From contig MU130579.1 of assembly GCA_015039465.1 (NCBI GenBank), positions 151,245 to 215,244 on the forward strand: a stretch of 64,000 nt of DNA, read 5' to 3'. The notes beneath the pieces were generated by a model. That model was given only the letters and a program-made list of their open reading frames with translations. It had not been told where the DNA came from and searched no databases. Made by a program: the position numbers and the translations under genes. Below are positions 55,985 through 64,000 of the stretch, piece by piece; the stretch's first letter is position 1; each line of letters opens with the position of its first letter. This DNA is from Phlegmacium glaucopus (Eukaryota; Basidiomycota; Agaricomycetes; Agaricales; Cortinariaceae).

Positions 55985-58353
55985 ATCAGTGTCCCATATG
56001 CGGACACAGGGGGTTTGAAAAGGGACTAAGTTCTTTCAAAAGCCTGTACTCGTGCTGTTACACAAATAATGAGAGTTCAACCAACATCCTGATGATTGCA
56101 TACCTCTGAAGCACCTAATGCTAACTCGACCCGTTCTGTAACATTGTTTCTGTCAATGGTCGCGTCACAAGCCTCTTTCCATGACGTTTCAATTCCCTCT
56201 CATACCTGCATAACCTTTTCTGAGCTTATTTCATTGTGGATAAGATAGCCATTGTTGCTGGATGGGCAAAGGCAAGGACGAAGAAATAAGACAACTGGTG
56301 TCAACGTTGGAATCAGAGAGGATGGGAAAGGTATTATCATCATTTCAAACCCTGTGGTAGTCGTTGCCCATCTACCACAACTTTGGTATAGGGCTGCGTT
56401 AGCTTCTTAGCGTCGGATTCAACTAGAGATGGGATAAATGAGGGTTGAGGGTGTTGATTTTATTACCAAACATGGCCGTACCGCGGTTCTTTTAAGTCAA
56501 GACCTGATGCATTCAATGGTTTTGTAATCGCAAGATAACATAATAGATGAAAAGATAAGGATAATGATGACGAGGACTAAATCATTACGCTTGCCACGTA
56601 CATGATTTATTCTTGCATGGTCTCGGAAGCACTCGTATTTTTCGCGTGTCACCATCCGTTTTGCTTCGAGTAGTAGAATTAGGAATAGTTACTACTGGAG
56701 CAGTAGAGTCGAGGTTGTGAGAAATAATATTATTTGCCGAAGTGGATGTACAGAAAAGCTCACAGCCACCCAACTGTCACTTATGTCACAATTTATCACA
56801 GTCACAATACATTGACTGCATCTGAAATCCGTCATATTGCTTCTATAGGATCAACTTATTTTTCAATGTTCATTTCTGCCGCGCTCAGTAGCTTTTGCCC
56901 ATAATTCCAAGGACGGCCGTCACTTACTGCGTAGTCCGCACACTGACACCAACGTGCGGGGTGCACTCTCCGCTTTTTACTACCACATTGTGTATAAAGG
57001 GGTTCTTGCTCTCAACTAAAGCGAAATAATGGATGAGGTTGGACCAGCGTCAATAGGAGGTCCCAACGCAAGGAACAATAGCTTTCATCTTCCACTCTGC
57101 CCTTTCAACTTCGGAGTCTCTTATTACTTGCAGAAACCATTGCATGATAGGCTCGTGGAAAAAGAACCATCCACTTTACAGTAAGCATTGAAACGTTCGG
57201 ATCTACACGCTGCCTCACTCAGTCACATGTCCTGCTTGATCCAGACGGAAATTACAGCTGTCAGTCGGAAACGACCTATTTTTCAAATTTGAGAAGCACA
57301 CTCGCCAAGGTCACCGTTTCGTCCGCGCTTGCATGAAGACCTCTCAAGGTTTCTAAGCTAACCCTAGTGGGAAAGGAGTTTATAGATTTCGGTCTCATCA
57401 CGCATTTTTGCACGCACAGTTCACAAGGCCGCGGCCTCATGAAATTTACTCTAGAATTCGCATGGCCCGAGCTTAAATACCACGACCTCCATGCTGCCGG
57501 ACAGTGGAGTATGAGGATATGACTTCTAACTCTTGCTATACGATATGGTTTGGGAGAACGGGATCTTTTGAGTTTTGGGGGGGCAAAAAGTTTAATCGTT
57601 CCTCTTGAATTATGGCTCTGGGGCGTCATCTAGTTCTACTTGCCTACCATCCACCACGCCGCTTGCTTGAATGAGCTTGGGATGTGGCTCCTTTTCATCT
57701 CCTTATTTGGATGCTCAACCTCTCCGTCTCCTCGGGCATACAGTTCAGTACATCCCATATTATTAGTGGGAGGCCTCATCGACTCACCTTGTTCATTGGG
57801 TATCCCTGGAATTTTGTTACTATCATCTTACTGTATCGGTTACGCACATCAAAGGGATGACCGTCCGCATGCGATTCTTTTGCTTTTTCTTTGAGGGCAA
57901 GAGAACGATCGAATAGTACTACTCCTAATCCCATGGTCCTGGACTCCTAGGCTACTCGCCGTTCACTTATGACCTAATCTCTCTAGGGATTTAGCTCCCG
58001 TTTCCTGGATGTGTTCGAGCCTTTGGAGGTTTCTGGTCAATGGTGACGTCGAGGTGTACACTAGTAGCTTGCATATATCTAGCTATGCAATGGGTGGCGC
58101 ATTAATACTGTCGAAACTTGAGCTTGTTGAGTACTATTATCAACTCAGACACGTCTACAACAGCTACGCATCATGATCATGGACGCCACAAAATGATCGT
58201 TGATGATTGACCCTGCAAGAATGCTGTAACCTAACCGATGAAGGCATATTAGTAAGTACCATTATCTTTGTCCCCATTCCTTCCTCCTCCGTGTTGCTTG
58301 CAATCGACGAAATGCCAATAACGTATCGGAGCGCTTCGGTCAGTCTCTCTGCC

Positions 58354-58359
58354 TATAAA
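58354..58359 (+). promoter_or_regulatory. TATA box of the MFS gene
   Basis: TATAAA within GCCTATAAAGCG, 63 nt upstream of the ATG at 58,417. Confidence 0.6.
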
Positions 58360-58416
58360 GCGTCCACAAGTTTTGCTTTCCTCTTCACATTCCACACGTT
58401 TCTGGCTCCTTGAATC

Positions 58417-60834
58417 ATGTCTCTCAGTGTCGAAACCCCATTACCTGACACAATCCCACATTCTCTTCCTTCCTCCGTTACCCATGTTTCAGTAAACGAG
58501 GAAATGGGCATACCCGAACACAAAGTCAGGGAGGCCTTAGAGAAGTTGGAGCATGACTGGGCAAACGATCCCGACAACGCCAGAAATTGGTCTTCCGGAA
58601 AGAAGTGGACGGCTACAGCCATTGTAGGTGCCTTGGCGTCTGTATATCTTGTTTTCAAATTAAATGTTTTTGTTCCTCACAGGTGTCGTTCTACACATTG
58701 GTGTCTCCACTGGCTAGCTCAATGATGGCACCCGGTTTACCGGAGATTGCAACCAAGTATGGGATAACAAATCCTTCTGTCATTGCTTTGACTTTGAGTA
58801 TATTTCTACTTGCTTTTGCTCTCGGTGTCGGTGTTACTCCACTTTATCCTCGACCTCTACCTCTACTGACCTGTTTGACAATAGCCCCTTGTTCTCGCTC
58901 CCTTATCTGAAATGTATGGACGAACTTGGGTGAGCACCGTTCAGATCTCGTTGCCTGTCCACGCTTTCATGCTACCTTCTAGGTCCTCCATATCGGTAAT
59001 CTCTTGACTATGGGTCTGAGTCTGGGTTGTGCATTTGCGCCAACGACAGAAGCCTTGATAGGATTTCGTTTCCTGTGTATGTTATCATCCGCGGGCTCTT
59101 TCAAGTTCTAAATACCTGGATGTAGCTGGTTTATCGGGAGGTGCACCGATTGCGGTTGGCGGTGGGTTGGTAGGCGATTTGTTCTCGGAGCGTGATAGGG
59201 CATCTGCCATGGCATTTTACACCCTTGGACCTCTCATTGGTACTTAAACAAATGCTTCTCTGACGACATCGTCTAATCTTCTTTCAATCGCTACTACTAG
59301 GTCCCGTCATGGGTCCTATCGCTGGAGGTTTCATTGCGCAGACCGTAGGGATAAAGTGGGTCTTTATCGTGATATCCAGTTTGTCTTATCTTTTCTATGT
59401 CGGCGCGACGCATTCGTCATCTAATATTTGTATCGAGTCGTATGTGGTGTAGCATCTGCCATCGCCATTCCCCTCCTACGAGAGACATACGCACCTGTCA
59501 TTCGTAAAAAACGGGCTGCAAGATCTGGCGATCCTGAGAAAACTGTGTCTAAACAACCCGCCCTTCTCAAGGAGCATGGACGACTCTATTACCTTTGGCT
59601 CAACCTCTCACGTCCCATAGTCCTGCTCTTCGGAAGCCTGATCTGCTTTGTATTGAGTCTTTACATGGCCTTGTGAGACATCTAGTGGTTTCTTTTCGAT
59701 TGATGCTGATATTATAATTTGTACTACGCAGCACTTATGGTCAGTGCACTAATGCATGGAAGTCGCCTATTGCGTAGCTAATCGAATTGACTTTGAAACT
59801 GCAGGCACATTTTACCTCATGTTCACCACATTTGCTCGTTCGTCTGAGTTTCCTTCCTTTTCCGTTCTGCAATTGATTCATTGAATCCTCAAGAATTCTT
59901 CGCCAAGACATATCACTTCAGCCCCGGAGTTGGTGGCCTTGCTTATCTCGGCTTGGGTGTTGGCTTCATTTGTGCCGCAATGTTTGGAGCCAGATTCGCT
60001 GATCAGATATACAAATATGTAAGTATCTGCCCTTACATCACAGGATTTTCTAACCTCTTTGTGTCCCATAGCTTGCCGATAAGAATGGTGGCATAGGTAC
60101 ACCCGAAATGCGTATCCCAGCACTATTTGTTGGCTCGATTTTTATTCCTATCGGTCTTTTGTAAGCTTGGTCGATACTCAACATTTGCTACTCACCATTT
60201 TGGGATCAGCTGGTATGGATGGTCGGCGGCTGCTGGGACTCATTGGATCGTTCCTATTATTGGTACTGGTATCTTTGGTTTTGGTAAGATAAATTCTATT
60301 ATCTCTTTTTGATCCTGAACGCGAAGCCGATCTGTTGCATTTTCAAGGCATGATGACAACCTTGTATGTCATCGAACGAAACGAATTCGGCACAACTCAT
60401 CAATTTACCCTCTACCGCTGTGCAGCCTTCCGATCCAGCTCTACTTAGTTGATTCCTTCGTCTACGCAGCAAGCGCCACCTCCGGTGCTGCAGTAAGTTT
60501 ATTTTTGATCTTTTATTTTACCTCGTCATCAATCTCAACCAAACCATCCGCCATCCCAGCTCTTTCGATCACTTCTTGGCTTTGCTTTCCCACTATTTGG
60601 TCAACAGATGTTCAACACACTCGGGCTTGGAGGGGGAAATTCTGTAATTTTTATTTTATTTCCATCGCCTGCTTTGCGTTTTCATTGAATCGAACGTGCC
60701 TATAGTTATTAGCTGGTTTGTCCATCGTTCTCGGCATCCCGTTCCCTATCTGGCTCTATTACAAAGGAGAAGAATTGCGCGCTAGAAATCCTTTGACTAA
60801 ACTTGAAGGATCGACTATATCAAGAATATCATAA
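58417..60834 (+). CDS. MFS multidrug-type transporter (DHA1-like)
   Basis: This is a plasma-membrane proton antiporter family member that exports drugs or metabolites; the substrate cannot be told. Sixteen exons give 513 residues: 58417-58623, 58683-58826, 58885-58929, 58983-59076, 59126-59239, 59301-59378, 59438-59672, 59732-59739, 59805-59837, 59894-60018, 60072-60160, 60210-60283, 60348-60363, 60426-60492, 60560-60643 and 60706-60834. Exon 8 has only 8 nt and exon 13 only 16 nt. DPDNARNWS precedes TM1. The motif A region is LSEMYGRTWVLHIG. The antiporter motif C appears as GPLIGPVMGPIAGGF in TM5. A long cytosolic loop with RKKRAARSGDPEKT separates the two six-helix halves. Later helices show YLGLGVGFICAAMFGAR and LGIPFPIWLYYKGEELR. 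All phases agree and no stop is met. Only this copy is complete; the inverted left arm has a decayed piece. Confidence 0.9.
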
Positions 60835-61508
60835 ATCTCTGTCCCCCCAATGGGGAGGTTCGTTCGGTACTTGCTTGTTATTTGGTATCGCTATTATCCC
60901 TCATAATCATACCCCACTATTAATCATACCTCACTATTATACACCCCCATAAACCGATACAAGTTACTTACGATTCTTTATACATGATATGTCAGGAAGC
61001 AGGACATCGCATAAGAATCGCCGCTGTAGATGGCGTCGAAGTCATGGGAACCTGTCCCTTTCACAGGCAATCACTTCTCACTGACCCACTCGTTGGCCAC
61101 GTCACATCCTCAGCGTTGCTTTCTCTTAACCGTCGCTGAGGTATCAATTGGTATCTAGAACTTCCAATTTTATTAGCTATTACATAATAATACCGACATT
61201 TTCTCTTAACCGTCGCTGAGAACTCTCGATTTTATAAATACCATAATCGAGATGAGAAGTCGAACAGTTCGAACCACTGTCTGTGTTGATGCCATTACAA
61301 ACCAATTTCATGAATTTACACAAGCCGCTCAGTGTGTGATGTGTACTATTACATATAATTATAAGTACCTCCCAACCGACCAGCTGGTATATATGTACGC
61401 CACCGAAGGTCTAATATCAGTATGTAACATTTCCAGGGTAGATCATTCCGCCGTCATTGTATTACGCATTCAAAACATTTATGAAAAATATTTCTTGCTA
61501 CGTTTAAC
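60835..61508. other. Intergenic, convergent 3' regions
   Basis: Between the stops of the MFS gene and the 7-TM gene. A TTTCTCTTAACCGTCGCTGAG string occurs twice (about 61,121 and 61,200). No gene recognised. Confidence 0.5.
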
Positions 61509-62602
61509 TTAAATGTTTTCAACACTTCCCGATGATAGTGGCTGCGATTCGAAGCGAATAGCCGATACAACGGGCTTGCCGTCCAAAGGTTTCTCTGTGA
61601 TGGTTACGGCCTTACCGCGGGCGACCCGATAAACAATAAGGAGTGGAGATAGGACCTATATATGAAGTTTGAATGAGTTTTCTTTATTGCTTTCCTGAAA
61701 AGTACGATAAGGCTGCGAATGCTTACATATACATGGACCAACAGCTGCATTGGAATATATGATGCGTTAGCTTGCTGAAAGAACAGAATGAAGTAGACCA
61801 AGCTGAAGACGACCATAAGCGCCGAAGATTCAACGCAGATAATAAGGACTGTCATATAGGGACTGTTATGTTCCACTCCCATTGTCTTCCGGGCGTATTT
61901 TTCGAAATGCAGAATTCGTAAAGTAATTAGGATGGCAGTGAGGACGTTGAGAATGACTGTGACGCCAGTCATCACCACGATGAAAATGAATCCGAATAGG
62001 ATATTGAGAAGGCCGGAGGCTTGATAAATAAAACTGTCAATGCAGAAAAGGCGAGATGATTGCAACGACTCATACCAAGTGACATTAATCCCAGAAAGAC
62101 GAGAACAGTGATCAGAGCTATTCGACGACCCCGCGAGATTCCATCATATAGCACCGCACATCGCCAGAGCTAAGTAGGGCACAGGAAAAGAGAAACAGTC
62201 AAGACACCTTCCTTCATAGATCTTTTGAAAATTGCTTACCATAAACCCATCAGCACCCCAATTAGCGAGTGTAGTACATATCGCACCCACAAGTCCATTT
62301 CGAAACAAGTATCTACCGTGGTAATAGTTGAGGTCATAGAAAATGGTACGCGTGAGGGCAATAATCATTGTGATTATGTACACGGTACTGATTCCGACCA
62401 TGAAGGTAACGTATAGCAGCAAAAAGTTCCTCATGCGTCGAGAGATGCCTTGTGACGTTTTCAGGAGGAGAGGAACGTAGGAGAAGGTGAGGGTAAGTAT
62501 GCCTCCATACACCACTCCAGAAACGATGACACCTATCATCCATAGTTCAAGAAAGATACCGTCACCTGGTCCATGGCCTGGTTGAGTGTTAACAAGTGAC
62601 AT
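61509..62602 (-). CDS. Seven-TM fungal membrane protein, intact copy
   Basis: Four exons (62602-62240, 62169-62076, 62019-61727, 61655-61509) give 298 residues. Introns are 70, 56 and 71 nt, GT-AG. Seven hydrophobic segments can be counted, including VIVSGVVYGGILTLTFSYV, LLLYVTFMVGISTVYIITMI, IALITVLVFLGLMSL, TVILNVLTAILITLRIL, LIICVESSALMVVFSLVY and VYVLSPLLIVYRVARGK, then a short polar tail ending SSGSVENI. The junction read GADGFM/LWRCAVLYDG and the last-helix signature are typical of a large basidiomycete family of 7-TM proteins of unknown ligand and role. The second intron's acceptor was chosen so that the frame continues (LMSL/ASGLLNI). A paralogue with the same introns but no 5' half lies at 1616-2273. 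Confidence 0.88.
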
Positions 62603-62666
62603 GAAAGGAGAGTTTTTTGGGAGAACCGTGACGAACGCGAGTCAAGAACCAAGTGGCGTACCACAG

Positions 62667-62674
62667 TTTATATA
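62667..62674 (-). promoter_or_regulatory. TATA box of the 7-TM gene
   Basis: TATATAAA on the minus strand, about 65 nt upstream of the ATG at 62,602. Confidence 0.6.
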
Positions 62675-64000
62675 GGCACAGCTAGGCAGGGGAATATGTA
62701 TGTACTCGGATCCATACAGATGCGAGACAACACTCTTCCGTCGCAGAACTTCAATGAGGCAGTGAGGCAATGAACTTCACCAAATATGATCCCGATAAGG
62801 AACACACGCCACGGGGCTCCACATCAAGTGACCAAGATAAAAGGTTATACATAGTGCACCAAGTAGGGGAATCACCAAAGGTGTTATGGAACTTGGCATC
62901 GTGATGGATGCTACGGCCAGCGCTCAGCGCCCAGGCTTTTCCAGCTTTCCACTCAAATGAAACAAACTTTCAAAAAATGTCAATTGATCAAATGTCCAAA
63001 AGAAAAATGTATATGAATGAAACGAAACAAAAAAATGATTGGGAGGATAGTATATAAAGGTACCCATACGTACGTACATTTATATTGTATGAAGAAAATT
63101 GCGGGGATTGCGAGTGAGATTTGAGTAGGGATTGGGGTAGGGATTGGGGGGGGCCGAAATCATGAAGAAAGCCATTTGGGGGGAAACGCACAGGTCAAGT
63201 AAAACAAGGTGGGGGGTAGTGGATATGAACAGCACATAGAACACAACAAAACATTGAGGGGGAGACAAAAAACGAATGATGATGGATGATGGATGGATGG
63301 ATTCAGGCGACCAGAGCAGGAAGGAAAAAAGAGAAAGAAAAAAAGAGACAACGTGAACACATTGGGCATGGGGATTAGGATGGACAGACGATGTGGATCA
63401 GATGGTGATCAGATGGTATAGTAGATTGTTTATGGTACTGAGACGTTGATGTCTCTCCAAGATACCTTTGCGAAACATGAAAAAGGGGATAAGAGGCAAA
63501 GAAACAAGGAATGAACTTGGAAAGCGGGAAGAAACTCCCCTCCTCCAACACACAAAAAAAAGGCGCTCTAATCATCAAGCATCCTCCTCCACCCCTAAAA
63601 TTTCTGCCTCCTCAACCACCCGTACCCAAATTGACAAACTGCAAAACAAAAGCATAGAGTTGGATGATATATATTTGGAAGAAGATAGGCATGAATGACG
63701 ACGATGAGGAAAAGGAGAAAGTCGATAAAGAAAATCCGCCTTGATGACGACTTGTAAGAGTGTTGATTGTGTTTGGGGGGATGTCGTCGTCCTTGGTATC
63801 TTTGCAATTGGCATCGGTGTCGACAGGATCACCCTTATCGTCGATAACCGGCTCATCACCAACAGTAGTTGGCAACAACTGTCTATCGTGTGTGCCATCT
63901 AGTCACCATCCAAACGGCGAAGACGAGGATAATAAGGATGGGGAGGGTAGTGCAGCAGGTTTAAGACGGGTTGGGGGTAGGTCTTTCTTCGATTCACTAT
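62675..64000. other. Upstream and window-edge region, no gene resolved
   Basis: A/T- and G-rich low-complexity stretches (63,000-63,350) give frames without motifs. On the minus strand near 63,960-63,885 a hydrophobic stretch (PILIILVFAVWMVTRW) ending in a stop may be the tail of a gene that begins beyond the window. It is too short to call. Confidence 0.35.

Larger units (their letters stand above)
38480..60118. repeat. Right arm of the inverted segmental duplication
   Basis: This is the reverse complement of 16,990-28,940, interrupted by the chromovirus nest at 39,206-53,012, a 982-bp MITE, a 578-bp MITE and a 374-bp insertion. From about 55,316 outward the arm keeps its CpG sites and includes most of the intact MFS gene. 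From 53,013 to 54,720 CpG is scarce, as in the left arm. The stretch 55,985-58,350 has no gene I recognise; frames there (for example 57,276-57,629 minus and 57,640-57,894 plus) match the left arm but have no known motif. The inner end is near 38,480-38,515, where similarity to 28,920-28,940 fades. Confidence 0.9.

Noticed and set aside
63575..63898. Minus-strand frames near the window edge
   Set aside because: Overlapping frames without motifs; possibly a 3' untranslated region of a gene beyond the window, but not supportable.

Overview
The window looks like a chromosomal segment from a mushroom-forming basidiomycete (Agaricomycetes). This rests on many short (about 49-76 nt) GT-AG introns, a 7-TM protein with the fungal LSPLLIVYRVARG-type last helix, a fungal-type fused purine synthase, and chromodomain Ty3/gypsy, Ty1/copia, hAT and Tc1/mariner-type transposons. 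Gene names come from recognising conserved protein motifs by eye; no search was run. Splice models were built by hand from frame, splice sites and conservation.

Left part (1-16.0 kb): a 5'-truncated paralogue of a 7-TM protein; ADE6 (FGAM synthase, purine synthesis) as one uninterrupted 1351-codon frame; a five-exon sorting nexin 3 gene; a two-exon membrane protein with a PPxY motif; and a partial unrecognised gene. Right part (58.4-62.6 kb): a 16-exon MFS transporter gene and the intact 7-TM paralogue.

Between them lies an inverted segmental duplication. The left arm runs from about 16,990 to 28,940 and the right arm from about 60,118 down to 38,480, around a 9.5-kb spacer. The right arm carries the intact MFS gene. 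The left arm carries an internally deleted MFS remnant that has lost most of its CpG sites. Because each arm preserves the pre-insertion state of the other, many transposon insertions can be read exactly.

The left arm holds a chromodomain gypsy element (21,788-28,815) with a hAT-type MITE in its coding region and a 438-bp palindromic element in its 3' LTR. The right arm holds a second, deleted chromovirus (39,206-53,012) that contains a transposon nest. A solo LTR (target duplication GCACC) holds a copia element (CCTTA). That copia element holds a 945-bp MITE, a roughly 1.16-kb insertion and, in its 3' LTR, a 4,002-bp Tc1/mariner-type element (TA).

The most interesting object is that last element (45,456-49,457). 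It has 407-bp, more than 99% identical terminal inverted repeats, an intact DD34E transposase with four introns on the plus strand, and a second intact four-exon gene on the minus strand. The second gene encodes a 529-residue protein with an acidic region and a SAM-like C-terminal domain. The two genes converge, and each starts just inside a terminal repeat. A two-gene mariner-type element with an accessory protein is the best candidate here for an undescribed system.

The spacer (28.9-38.5 kb) holds microsatellites, MITE fragments, one unrecognised three-exon gene and a frameshifted gene with predicted membrane segments.
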